Source: Providencia hangzhouensis
GTDB lineage: Bacteria; Pseudomonadota; Gammaproteobacteria; Enterobacterales; Enterobacteriaceae
Direction: 5' to 3'
Assembly (NCBI RefSeq): GCF_029193595.2
Contig: NZ_CP135054.1
Coordinates: 15,376 to 79,375 of the forward strand
Length of the DNA: 64,000 nucleotides
A model generated the notes under the pieces. That model made no database searches and had not been told where the DNA came from. It worked only from the letters and a program-made list of their open reading frames with translations. The stretch's first letter is position 1, and every line of letters begins with the position of its first letter. Made by a program: the position numbers and the translations under genes. This document shows positions 9,494 through 18,676 of the stretch, one piece after another.

Positions 9494-12367
9494 TTAATCA
9501 CTATTCTTTTTATAATACTTTTCTTTACTCATAAGTCCATTAGAGTCTGGTGTTTTTTCAACCCTTCGAGTATCCGTAATTAATCCTGCATCCATGTGCT
9601 TTTCTCTTTCTTTTTCCATTTTCACTTCATGCTCTTGTATTTTTTCTTGGTGATTTAATTTGAGTTCATCATGACGTCGTTGAATTCCCACCGTGCCTTC
9701 ATTTATTTTTCCTTTTACTGTACCAATTTTATCTTGATATTCCTTTTCTTTTTCGGTGACTTTTTGAGCAGCGTCATGTTTTATTCCAGCATTCTGACTG
9801 AGCGTATTAACATCCTGTACATGACCATCATATTCAGCCATTAAACTCTCTCCTGAAGGGATATTTCCTGCTGATGCCGTTTTATCCATGGCAACGATAC
9901 TCGCCCGATTTTGTGCGTAATCATTTTTAACATTTGGAAGTAATCGGTCATTAATAAAATCTTTTGCCAACGCTTCACGTTCTCTTGCTATTGCTAAATC
10001 ACTCGTATTACTTAATATCGCATCAGCGCGACTTGGCACGGCTTGTCGTACATAATTAGCAAACTCTTGGTCTAAGTTACTGTCAATCTGCGCACTATTA
10101 TTCGTCACATAGCTGGCCATATCACTGTACTCTTGGCTTTCGGTCGTACTGCGAGAATACTGCTCATATTGATTTTTAGCTGTATTCAGCGTTGCACTGA
10201 GCTGACTGATTTCCGAGCTAGCCTCATTATCGTGACGATTTGTACCATCTGATATTTTACTGCTATTGAGTAGCTCAAGCCCTTCATTAAATTCCCGTGT
10301 CCGTTGAGCACTTTCTTCACTTCCTGCATCTTGATTTCTAGCACCTCTTTCTTGGGTACTATTTTGTGTGCTATCCGTATTTCTGGCATTACTATCAAGG
10401 TATCCCTGCACACCTCCAAATACTGGTAAAGAGAATCCCCCTTCAGCTTTTGCTCCTGCTGTTTTAGAGAAATCTACGCTATTACTGAATAATTTCGATA
10501 GTGCCTCTTCCGTTGTACTGTTATCCGCTTTTCGCTGAGAGTCCACTGCATTCTTGATTTTTCTGTAACCTTCACTCTGATTGCTACTTATCCCAGAATC
10601 TGTCATAGCGGATACAGTTGCACTGTTACCAAAGTTTTTACTAAATTGAGCTAATTGATTGGTTGCCACATTGACCGAACTTTGGAAAGCACTCATGGCT
10701 TGCGCAGCCGTTGCCTGTGCATGTTTAGCACTTTGCTGCAACGAACTCACCATCGCCTCACTGCCTTTAATGGATATTGGTAAGCGTGACATGGCACCAC
10801 TGGTATCCATAATTTCTTGACCGCCACTGGTCACCGTATTCATGGCACCGCTGGCGAGTTGTCGTGTCATTTGACCATCACGGAAACTCGAGTTGGTATC
10901 CCACTTATTGCCCGCCACATTATCCGTTTGCATATTATTAAACGCCCACGTTCCATCTGCGGCTTGCGATGAACTTGCTGATGCCGAACTGTTAATGGCC
11001 GTACCGAGATAATTTCCAGCCTGTGCGACAGCAGGACCTAACCCTTTCACAATCGCCATGGCAATAAACGGAATAGACAACGTTAACCAACCCGCAATTA
11101 ATCCGATATCACTGTGGATTTGCTGAATATGCGCCTGATTCGCTAGGTTAAAGTCCAATCCATTGGTTTGCCCGCGCAAATAAAAGCTCGTTGCATGATT
11201 GAGTATGGCGAACATCGGTGCCCAGGATTGCAGATAAATAATTGACATGATGTAGTTAAATAACATACGTGTCGTCAGCGCATGAACCGTCATCAGCAGT
11301 ATAAAAATGGGGAACAACGCCACAATTAACGAAAACAAAATGGTATATAACAACGGCGTAAAACTAGTCGCCACTCTAGTCGATGTGGCCCATGAAAGCC
11401 GCATTTTATTATACGATGATGTGGAGGCTAAATTTACTAAACTGGCAGTATCGCCACTTTGTGCGCTGTACCCTGCAATCCCTTGTTTAAGGGCATTCCT
11501 GACAACAGAGCTACGCATTAATTGACTGGCGGTTTCACTGCCTGAGTAGTAATAATTGTAGCTATCTCCAAGCATCGAAGCAAAAAGCACATCCGAATTT
11601 GGACGTCCACCAAAAATGCGCCTAACAGTATATCGCCATGTTTGCCCTGTTGAACCAGTATCCGTATTAATCGCGTTCATCAGTACATTTTTAGCTAAAT
11701 CTTGGCACGTCCAAAAGCCCGCAGGTGAAGCTTCGTTATTACCCTCTGGCACCATTACACCCCGAAGCGGACTTGGATTTCGAAAAATTACAGTGTAAGG
11801 GTCTCGACTGTTCATCAATTCTTGGAATGAGTACTTATGGTTAATTAGGATGTCGCCGATGACACAGTTTTTGGTGTATAAACTCATCAATTCAGCTATA
11901 TCACCATTCACTGACATGACATCACTGACATTTCCGACTAAATTTGCCCCAAATAACATGCCCGTTTTACTGTAACTTAATGAGTCTGGCATATGGAAAA
12001 TTGACTCATACAATTCCGTTAAACTTGTACCAATGGAACTTATCATATGCGCAGGGGCAGCTAACCCGAGCGGAACATTATCGACAAGATAAACCCCTGT
12101 GGGGTCGGTTCGGTCGATTATCTGCACAGAACGCTTAGGGCCAAGGAGTACACTGGAAACCAAAATAATGTAAGCGGCAAACTTGATGACCTCCTTCGGG
12201 TCATGCCCTCGTAGATACACCACAAAGAAAGAGGCAGCAGAAATAAGCAAAGCAATACGGAACATGGATTCCCATGATGAAGAGCCCACAATCGCCGCGA
12301 CGCCATTGAAGACCTGCATCATGTATTCACCACCGCCTAAGACATACACGGTATCGATAGAAGCCAT
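9494..12367 (-). CDS. traG: TraG, mating-pair stabilisation and pilus assembly
   Basis: TraG spans the inner membrane. Its N-terminal half helps assemble the pilus, and its periplasmic C-terminal half stabilises mating pairs and is the target of entry exclusion. The 957-residue product (F: 938) has several membrane segments in the first 450 residues (for example around 38-52, 330-360 and 425-445). A long polar Ser/Gln/Asn-rich region follows, ending in a charged coiled-coil tail (KEKEYQDKIGTV... onwards). It begins six bases after traH. Confidence 0.93.
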   Translation of the reverse strand: MASIDTVYVLGGGEYMMQVFNGVAAIVGSSSWESMFRIALLISAASFFVVYLRGHDPKEVIKFAAYIILVSSVLLGPKRSVQIIDRTDPTGVYLVDNVPLGLAAPAHMISSIGTSLTELYESIFHMPDSLSYSKTGMLFGANLVGNVSDVMSVNGDIAELMSLYTKNCVIGDILINHKYSFQELMNSRDPYTVIFRNPSPLRGVMVPEGNNEASPAGFWTCQDLAKNVLMNAINTDTGSTGQTWRYTVRRIFGGRPNSDVLFASMLGDSYNYYYSGSETASQLMRSSVVRNALKQGIAGYSAQSGDTASLVNLASTSSYNKMRLSWATSTRVATSFTPLLYTILFSLIVALFPIFILLMTVHALTTRMLFNYIMSIIYLQSWAPMFAILNHATSFYLRGQTNGLDFNLANQAHIQQIHSDIGLIAGWLTLSIPFIAMAIVKGLGPAVAQAGNYLGTAINSSASASSSQAADGTWAFNNMQTDNVAGNKWDTNSSFRDGQMTRQLASGAMNTVTSGGQEIMDTSGAMSRLPISIKGSEAMVSSLQQSAKHAQATAAQAMSAFQSSVNVATNQLAQFSKNFGNSATVSAMTDSGISSNQSEGYRKIKNAVDSQRKADNSTTEEALSKLFSNSVDFSKTAGAKAEGGFSLPVFGGVQGYLDSNARNTDSTQNSTQERGARNQDAGSEESAQRTREFNEGLELLNSSKISDGTNRHDNEASSEISQLSATLNTAKNQYEQYSRSTTESQEYSDMASYVTNNSAQIDSNLDQEFANYVRQAVPSRADAILSNTSDLAIAREREALAKDFINDRLLPNVKNDYAQNRASIVAMDKTASAGNIPSGESLMAEYDGHVQDVNTLSQNAGIKHDAAQKVTEKEKEYQDKIGTVKGKINEGTVGIQRRHDELKLNHQEKIQEHEVKMEKEREKHMDAGLITDTRRVEKTPDSNGLMSKEKYYKKNSD

Positions 12368-12373
12368 AATGGA

Positions 12374-13762
12374 TTAACCTCCCTGCTGTGTTTTTTGTTC
12401 TGGGGTAAACATATTGAAATGATAGTTACGCTGGTAACGCTCTTGTAATTGACTGGATGTCTGCTGACGCAAGTAACTCATTTGCCGTTCCATTTCCATC
12501 AACACATTGGCTTTCACATCAACTTGACGTTGTAAGTCTTCTAATTGTCGGCTCGCCTCTGAAACGTTTTCTCGTAACAATTTCATCGGTTCTTCAGGAA
12601 AGTTTCGATTAGCCATTGCTATTTTGGCTTGGTCAATCAGCTCTAAAAGATACTGAAGTAAAATGTCATACGCGATGTAATCTGACAGCGCAGGTAATAT
12701 TGACACATTTAGATTGAGTTGCATCGGGTCGACCAAATATCGCAAAATTGGAATTGACGTACTTTGAATAAACCCTTTTTCCGCAGGCGTTAAGGCTGTG
12801 TCGTCTTTTAACTTGCTTTGTATTTGACTAATGGTTTTCGATACCAATGAATTTAAGCCATTTGCTTTTGTGACTGTTACCGTTTTCTTTTTAAGCTCTA
12901 AGCAACCATTGACCGAGACACATCCTTCAATATTAATCGTTCCGCCATACATTAACGCCTTAATAAGCTCTTGCCGATTAACCTTGGGTATTGTTGTCGT
13001 GACCTGATTATCTTTTCCAAAAATTAAGGTGCCAGTAAGATTCATAATCAGCTCTTTGAGCTCATTATCCCCATCCAACATCTTGTTGCTATTGAGTACT
13101 TCCCACATCAAATTTTTATTTTGGATAACCTGATCTTTCATATTATCTGGAGCACGATTAAAGGCGTTATTCATTTGCCCGCCAACAGTACACCCCTGAC
13201 GCGATGCCGCCCAGTCCGAAAACATATTGGTTTGCCCTGCAATATCTTGGCAAATTTTTTGTGATTGAACAGTATTGGTTGGCCATAAGCCGCCCACAAT
13301 ACCTTGTGCCGCTTGGCAGGAAGAAATATTCATACTATTCACATCAGAAGCTAATTGCTGTAAAAAATCTTTAGCCGACTTTAATTCCGGAACGGTAGTC
13401 TGCAATGCTAAATCGAAGAAATAACCGGTGGAATTTTGCATTAACTGTTTCACAAACTGCTGAAGCTGCTCACCGTTAATATGAGAGAATGAACCTAAAT
13501 AGGCATCAATTCCCCCGCATCCTGCATTAAGTGATGGCGGCGTGAATGACGCAATTTGCAGCTGTTTGACTTGATTTCGGATAAACAGATTCCCGCCTGT
13601 GGCATAACCTGCGGCTTGTCCTTGCCACGCCCTAGCATCGGTGGCATTCCCTTCAAATCCCAATTTATTGAAGAAATTGTTCATATCACTGTTCACATTG
13701 GCAACAGCCACCGTGTGACTGAATAACGCCGAACACATGACAGCAATGAGTCCTTTACGCAT
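12374..13762 (-). CDS. traH: TraH pilus assembly/retraction protein
   Basis: TraH is a periplasmic protein needed for F-pilus extension and retraction together with TrbI, TraF, TraW and TraU. The 462-residue product (F: 458) has a signal peptide ending near HTVAVA, conserved cysteine pairs (NAGCGGIDAYLGSFSHI, SSCQAAQGI, RQGCTVGG) and a coiled coil near residues 400-445, all as in F TraH. It is followed directly by traG. Confidence 0.95.
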   Translation of the reverse strand: MRKGLIAVMCSALFSHTVAVANVNSDMNNFFNKLGFEGNATDARAWQGQAAGYATGGNLFIRNQVKQLQIASFTPPSLNAGCGGIDAYLGSFSHINGEQLQQFVKQLMQNSTGYFFDLALQTTVPELKSAKDFLQQLASDVNSMNISSCQAAQGIVGGLWPTNTVQSQKICQDIAGQTNMFSDWAASRQGCTVGGQMNNAFNRAPDNMKDQVIQNKNLMWEVLNSNKMLDGDNELKELIMNLTGTLIFGKDNQVTTTIPKVNRQELIKALMYGGTINIEGCVSVNGCLELKKKTVTVTKANGLNSLVSKTISQIQSKLKDDTALTPAEKGFIQSTSIPILRYLVDPMQLNLNVSILPALSDYIAYDILLQYLLELIDQAKIAMANRNFPEEPMKLLRENVSEASRQLEDLQRQVDVKANVLMEMERQMSYLRQQTSSQLQERYQRNYHFNMFTPEQKTQQGG

Positions 13763-13958
13763 TAGGGCCTCCGGATTGAAGATAAATAGGCCAACACGAA
13801 AATAAGGCAGGGTTTATCGCCTTATTCCAGCAAGGAATAGGGTTAATTAAATCATTCATTGTGGGTAAACCTTATTGAGTGCCATCACCCGCAACGTTGC
13901 TGCGTGTCGGCATTAAATTTAAACGTGAGATTAAAGGGAGATAACGAGCAAAATAGCG

Positions 13959-14054
13959 TTATTTCATTGAAGAATGAGAACCAAACTCGGTGATGAACGC
14001 TTTCACTAACGGCTCAATCAGTGGGTCGATTATGTGATAATCTGGCTTTTTCAT
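13959..14054 (-). CDS. Candidate 31-codon gene coupled to its upstream neighbour
   Basis: An ATG overlaps the TGA of the preceding gene as ATGA and opens a frame encoding MKKPDYHIIDPLIEPLVKAF and eleven further residues. Such four-base overlaps are used throughout this operon, which is the main support. It has no recognised relative. The following 13763-13958 contains no gene that I can see. Translation is unproven and the frame could be fortuitous. Confidence 0.35.
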   Translation of the reverse strand: MKKPDYHIIDPLIEPLVKAFITEFGSHSSMK

Positions 14055-14455
14055 TTGACTAACTTCTTTTTTAACCGAGTGATTTTAAACTGCGCAAAGT
14101 AATATTCGATCCAAGAAAATACCCCTATCACAAGGTGTTTTATCGCAATACCCCAAAAACAAAAGGGCACAACATACATAGCCACATTCCACAGTCCTTT
14201 TGTTCCTAAATAGTTAGGGTCAGCGTCGAGTTTACTCTCTGGCCAACACGCCATCTCAAAAACCTGACGCATCACAAACCAAAGAACCAAACCGGCGATA
14301 ACAAACCCAAGAAACTCAGAGGTGCTCTGGTCTTGGCGTTTCGCTTCACAGGATTGGTATTTTCTTAATTCACGAATTCTTTTTTGAAATTTTGCATTTT
14401 GCTCACAACTTAATTCATCATGATTTTCGGTATCGACTTGATTATCACTCATCAT
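14051..14455 (-). CDS. Membrane protein of the tra operon (TrbF position)
   Basis: The 134-residue product has a charged N-terminal region with a predicted helix (residues 20-42), two membrane segments (about 49-66 and 90-112) and a basic C-terminus. In F the interval between trbB and traH holds trbJ and trbF, TrbF being a membrane protein of similar size (126). Position and size fit TrbF, but I cannot confirm it by motif. The start MMSDNQV could be either methionine. Confidence 0.65.
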   Translation of the reverse strand: MMSDNQVDTENHDELSCEQNAKFQKRIRELRKYQSCEAKRQDQSTSEFLGFVIAGLVLWFVMRQVFEMACWPESKLDADPNYLGTKGLWNVAMYVVPFCFWGIAIKHLVIGVFSWIEYYFAQFKITRLKKKLVK

Positions 14456-14585
14456 ACGACCTCTATTTTAAAAAGTTAAAGATAGGCCAGGAGTTAAAGT
14501 ACCTATCCCCACAGACCTAACACTAAAAAAAGCACTTATTACACATCTTTTTGCGCTTTACGCATTTTCAGTCACCAACTCTCCT

Positions 14586-15125
14586 TTATTGTGTCGCCAA
14601 CATTAAGTTACTGTTGATTCGGTTCATCACGTCCTGCATGTCCGTTAGCCCTTGTAGCAGCGGATAAGTTCGTAGCGTATTCACGTCCACCAAAAAAACC
14701 GTGGGCGTGATGACTTGTAACCCTGTTCCAAAAAAAGACTGCACGACCTCAGGCGGAGCGGGAATGGCATTCGGAAAAGCCATATCCCCTTTCCCATCGA
14801 GGGTATACGGGAATACACTTAACCCCGTTTGTGCAGATAACAACGCAAGTTGTGGGTCAAATTGATGACAATACGGACAACTCGACTGCATAAAGAGAAC
14901 CAACGTATAATCATTCAAATTCACCACGTTGCCATTGGGTAACGAATACGGTTTCACTGGCGGCTTAGCGGGAATAACGGTTTCAGGCTTGGATGTTTCA
15001 GTACTCATATTGGATTGGGCGTTTGCTTCCATTTTATGGGACTCAAGCGCGGCAATTTCATCCATCACACTAGCCTGAGCTACACTGAAACTAAACAGCA
15101 AAAAGGAAAAAAGTAACGCTCTCAT
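14586..15125 (-). CDS. trbB: TrbB periplasmic disulfide isomerase
   Basis: TrbB is a thioredoxin-fold protein that isomerises disulfides in cysteine-rich transfer proteins such as TraN, TraU and TraH. The 179-residue product (F: 181) has a signal peptide (cleavage near AQAS) and the active-site motif SSCPYCHQF at about residues 84-92, followed by the cis-proline loop TPTVFLV. Its start overlaps the stop of the upstream trbA-like gene. Confidence 0.92.
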   Translation of the reverse strand: MRALLFSFLLFSFSVAQASVMDEIAALESHKMEANAQSNMSTETSKPETVIPAKPPVKPYSLPNGNVVNLNDYTLVLFMQSSCPYCHQFDPQLALLSAQTGLSVFPYTLDGKGDMAFPNAIPAPPEVVQSFFGTGLQVITPTVFLVDVNTLRTYPLLQGLTDMQDVMNRINSNLMLATQ

Positions 15126-15412
15126 GGGTGCTTCTCCTTATTTCCTCCGCCCTGAAAGGCTTGCCAGGCACGAACAGCCGCATACAAAAATCCGGCCACA
15201 CCCACTGCGACACCGACGGCAAAGATAAAGACCGTACCCATATCTTGTACCCATTGAAGGGTTAACAGTAAATCGTCAGTGATACTGGCTTTACGCACTT
15301 TCAGTAACATTTCAATCAAGCACCAAAACACCACGGCCGCTATCATGAGCGCAATGCCAACATACAATAACGCATTCTCAATTAATCGAGCTTTTAAGGT
15401 TCTTTCCATCAT
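15122..15412 (-). CDS. trbA: TrbA-like inner-membrane protein
   Basis: Two membrane segments (about residues 14-34 and 58-80 of the product starting MMERTLKARL) and a position between traF and trbB match F TrbA (115 residues), whose role is unknown. I place the start at one of the two tandem ATGs eight to eleven bases after the traF stop. No strong ribosome binding site is visible, which suggests coupling to traF. The symbol rests on position and topology. Confidence 0.6.
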   Translation of the reverse strand: MMERTLKARLIENALLYVGIALMIAAVVFWCLIEMLLKVRKASITDDLLLTLQWVQDMGTVFIFAVGVAVGVAGFLYAAVRAWQAFQGGGNKEKHP

Positions 15413-15419
15413 TCTATTC

Positions 15420-16208
15420 TCAATAGTTCGGGGTAAAATCGGTCGCAATATCTAAAAAGCGACGTTCTAGCGCATCTTGGGTCATAAACCCGTAGGCCAA
15501 CGGCTGGTAAGATTCGTTTTTCGGATCAACCAAGAACAGGGCAGGAAAATGGGTGATTTGCATTTTTGCCACTTGCCCGTTGTCTGGCTTGGTGTTCGGC
15601 AATTGCTGGCTACGCTGACCATCCACCGATATCGGGATAAGCACAACCCCGTGTTGTTCAGCAAACTGCGCCACCACACTGGCTAACTGGTTATCCAACG
15701 GCTCACCGCCCCGATAGAAGAAAAACAATCCGTACTGTGATGCTAACTGCGAAATAGCCTGTTTTTCTTTATTGCGTAATGTGGATAGCTGCTGAGGCAC
15801 CGTGCTGTTATAAAAGGAATGCTCCAAGTTGTAATCAAGTGCAGGGTGTAGCAGCAGAGCTTTTTGCACAGAGCGTTCAAACTTTCCAGATTGATTGAGC
15901 CAATACCGCTGAAGTGCCACGAATTTCGCGGCATTCTCAGGGGTTGGCTGCATAATCGCCGTGTCTAACGCTTCTGCCGTTAACTTTTGCATCACCTTTT
16001 TTTGTAAGGTCGGTGATAACGTCGACAGCGGGATTTGTTCTGGCTCAGGCGGCTCCTCTTCGTCTTCCGGTTGCGGCTCGTTATACCAGTGCCAACCGAC
16101 GATGGGTTCATCTACATACGTTCGTGTTTCGACCCTTTCCGCATTGTTGGCCAATCCCGCGACAGGTATCACCAAACTGATGAATAACATAAAAATCCGT
16201 CTTGTCAT
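15420..16208 (-). CDS. traF: TraF pilus assembly protein
   Basis: TraF is periplasmic with a thioredoxin fold lacking the CXXC pair. It works with TraH and TraW in pilus assembly. The 262-residue product (F: 257) has a signal peptide (MTRRIFMLFISLVIPVAGLA), a helical middle and a thioredoxin-like C-terminal half (YGLFFFYRGGEPL...VVLIPISVDG...THFPALFLVDP) with no cysteine at the active-site position. The start overlaps the traN stop by four bases. Confidence 0.93.
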   Translation of the reverse strand: MTRRIFMLFISLVIPVAGLANNAERVETRTYVDEPIVGWHWYNEPQPEDEEEPPEPEQIPLSTLSPTLQKKVMQKLTAEALDTAIMQPTPENAAKFVALQRYWLNQSGKFERSVQKALLLHPALDYNLEHSFYNSTVPQQLSTLRNKEKQAISQLASQYGLFFFYRGGEPLDNQLASVVAQFAEQHGVVLIPISVDGQRSQQLPNTKPDNGQVAKMQITHFPALFLVDPKNESYQPLAYGFMTQDALERRFLDIATDFTPNY

Positions 16209-18043
16209 CCTTGTCCCCCTTGCCCTTGCAGGCCATTGGCGATTTGATTTTTCACGCGGTCAATCAGTTCTTGGTCAGCGGGGATATCCGTGCCCGACTC
16301 CAAATCGGAATAGAAATCCGCAAAATTCAGTCGGTCAAAGTTAATGGCCTGCAATTCATCGACGGTGATACCGCGACAATCACTGCTTTTGGCGCTACCA
16401 AACCCAATCCGTAACTGCCCCCCACGCCCTTGCTCTTGCACGATTTTGGCGAGCTTACTGTCAAACACGCAGTAGGCTTCTTTCTTCTGAAGACACACCC
16501 CGAGGACTTTATTCGAGCAATAGGAACCGACATAAATGGTCAGATTGCGACTTTTGGCTTTACCGAGAGCTTTTTCTTCACTGTCACAGTGCGCCAGCCC
16601 CACATCACTCCCCCAACCACCACTTTTGCAGCAGTTATTAAACCCCGCGGCAGCTTTACGACAGGTATAACGCTGACCCGTAAAGGCCCTGACGTTCACG
16701 TCATTGAGCTCTGCCACATCTTCCCCTGCGGCGGCCACTGCGGCTAAAGCCGATACCGCTTTTTGGAAACTGTTCGCCTTGTCATTCTTGATTTGGTCAC
16801 ACTCACCGCTGGCACAAATCAGCTCAACACCGCACATTTTCCCCCCCCCCGTCAGCCCTTTTTCACAGGAAAACACCGCTTGCTCACGCAAACACGTACT
16901 GCCAACGGATTCAATACAGGTGGTTTTCACAATGGTACACGCGGGATTTTTCATGTAGTCACCACAACTGCCACTATCCGCCGACTGCTTGGCGTAATAA
17001 TCGGTGTACTGCCAACATTCACTGTAAACATCGTATTTTTTACCACCCACAGTGACCGTTTTGGTGCCCCCTTTTTCCGTACATTGGGTTTCCACCTTCA
17101 CTTCTTCGGATTTATCAAACGGACAATGTTCAACCCATTCAATTTTGGGCGATGGCGTTTTAACTTTAACTGTCACCATCATATTTAAGGTTAAGGTCGC
17201 CGTTTTTGTTGACGCAAAGGCTTGATAAACCAATTCTTGAATACCCACTCGACACAACTCGCCATTGTTACCGACACAAATCCGATTGGAGGCAATAATT
17301 TCCCCCTCTTTCAACGCCATATTTCGTGCATTTAATGTGTAACGACTTGCATTTAACATTTGAAATGTCGTATTCATAAAAATGACATGCTGATTAAATA
17401 AAAACCCCGAGTTCAGTGTTAAGGTTGCACTTTGAATGGTGCCTGTGACGGGAGATTTGAACGAAAACGACCATCGGTCACCATGCCAGTGGTAAGCAAA
17501 ATCAGAGGGCGGCACAACAATCGTTTGATTTTCCCACCCGTCAACCTCCTCCCACGTAATTTTGGCTGTGCGAGTACAGGCTAAACTGGCTGCGGGCGTT
17601 CGCTCACATTGATGTGACGTGATTTCAGTTTTATCCAGCATCACATCCTGACACGGCACCGTAATTTTCCCGCTTTCTGACTCCGCCTTTTCCCGCATAT
17701 CAATGCCGGCTTTTAAGAACGGCGCGTCCAAATCTAACTTATCCGGTGGGCGATTTTTCATGACCTCCATCGTGGTTTGCCCCGCCTCCGTGTCATTCAT
17801 CGCTTTCATGCCCGCATTTTCCAGCCCCGAGGCTGCGCCTGACGTCACTCCACCGTAATAGCCACTTTCTGACGGATTAGCGGTATAGTTCGGAATGATA
17901 TTGGCGGGGTTGGTGTTTTTTATCGTATCTGTGCCCGTGTTTTTCAGGCTATTCGCAAATTCCGACCCGGCTTTATAATCATTGGCAGCAAACCCCAGTG
18001 ACAGAGCCCCCACGCCACATAATGCAATCAATAACCGTTTCAT
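16205..18043 (-). CDS. traN: TraN outer-membrane adhesin for mating-pair stabilisation
   Basis: TraN is the outer-membrane protein of the donor that recognises a receptor on the recipient. The 612-residue product (F: 602) has a signal peptide (MKRLLIALCGVGALSLGFA) and more than twenty cysteines, for example SGSCGDYMKNPACTIVKTTC. I start it at 18043, where ATG overlaps the trbC stop as TAATG. The reading frame crosses a run of ten G (16841-16850) encoding TGGGK, a likely slippage site. The central region, which differs most between plasmids, sets receptor specificity. Confidence 0.93.
   Translation of the reverse strand: MKRLLIALCGVGALSLGFAANDYKAGSEFANSLKNTGTDTIKNTNPANIIPNYTANPSESGYYGGVTSGAASGLENAGMKAMNDTEAGQTTMEVMKNRPPDKLDLDAPFLKAGIDMREKAESESGKITVPCQDVMLDKTEITSHQCERTPAASLACTRTAKITWEEVDGWENQTIVVPPSDFAYHWHGDRWSFSFKSPVTGTIQSATLTLNSGFLFNQHVIFMNTTFQMLNASRYTLNARNMALKEGEIIASNRICVGNNGELCRVGIQELVYQAFASTKTATLTLNMMVTVKVKTPSPKIEWVEHCPFDKSEEVKVETQCTEKGGTKTVTVGGKKYDVYSECWQYTDYYAKQSADSGSCGDYMKNPACTIVKTTCIESVGSTCLREQAVFSCEKGLTGGGKMCGVELICASGECDQIKNDKANSFQKAVSALAAVAAAGEDVAELNDVNVRAFTGQRYTCRKAAAGFNNCCKSGGWGSDVGLAHCDSEEKALGKAKSRNLTIYVGSYCSNKVLGVCLQKKEAYCVFDSKLAKIVQEQGRGGQLRIGFGSAKSSDCRGITVDELQAINFDRLNFADFYSDLESGTDIPADQELIDRVKNQIANGLQGQGGQG
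16841..16850 (-). repeat. G(10) homopolymer inside traN
   Basis: Ten consecutive C on the plus strand (G on the coding strand) encode the three glycines in GLTGGGKMCGV. The gene is in frame as given. A gain or loss of one base would truncate TraN at about two thirds of its length. Confidence 0.95.
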
Positions 18044-18660
18044 TATTGTGCCCTCGATACCAGCCAATCTCGGGCAACCTGATGGCAATCGCCACTGCTG
18101 GCAATCCGTTCAATGGCAGATATCAAACGAATATTGCCGTATATCACATCAAAATCGTGCTCACAGCGCACCACCAGTGCGGGCACTTGCGTAATGCCGT
18201 ATTGTGCAAAGGTTTTCGGGTCGATTTGTACGCCGCCTTCACCACTGTCTTTGGTCAGTTCAAACACGGCACTGGCCGTTTTGCGAAAGTCATTGTCAAT
18301 CAAGCCATTAATCAAGGTGGGGATACCAAGCTGCGTGGCTTCAGGCACCATCTGTTTGAGTCCCGCTTCAGGAATAGAAAACGACACAAAATAGATAAAC
18401 GGAGTTTCCTGAACTGCTTGAGCTTTAGCCGCATCGGCAACTTGTTGCTGCGCTTGCTGCTGTTTGGCTAATAAGCTATCAATCCAGGCTTTATCCTTGG
18501 CCGAGATTTCCGGTGGCTTAAAGCCATCCGGCGGCAAGGAGTGTTCGAGCAAGGCCGCGCTTTGGTCGCGCAGCTGTTCTAAAAACTGTTGGTCATCCGT
18601 TAAGGCATGACTCGTCGGCGCAAGCAGCACGCTTGCGAATAAAAAGAAAACGGATTTCAT
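18043..18660 (-). CDS. trbC: TrbC pilus assembly protein
   Basis: TrbC is a periplasmic protein needed for pilus assembly. In F it acts with TraW, with which it is fused in some plasmids. The product of 205 residues (F: 212) starts at ATG 18660 with a signal peptide (MKSVFFLFASVLLAPTSHA) and contains the typical PFIYFVSFSIPEAGLKQM...VRCEHDFDVIYGN core. An upstream in-frame codon would add 29 residues lying within traU and no signal peptide, so I reject it. The stop overlaps the traN start. Confidence 0.92.
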   Translation of the reverse strand: MKSVFFLFASVLLAPTSHALTDDQQFLEQLRDQSAALLEHSLPPDGFKPPEISAKDKAWIDSLLAKQQQAQQQVADAAKAQAVQETPFIYFVSFSIPEAGLKQMVPEATQLGIPTLINGLIDNDFRKTASAVFELTKDSGEGGVQIDPKTFAQYGITQVPALVVRCEHDFDVIYGNIRLISAIERIASSGDCHQVARDWLVSRAQ

Positions 18661-18676
18661 GAAAAAGGACCTCGTG

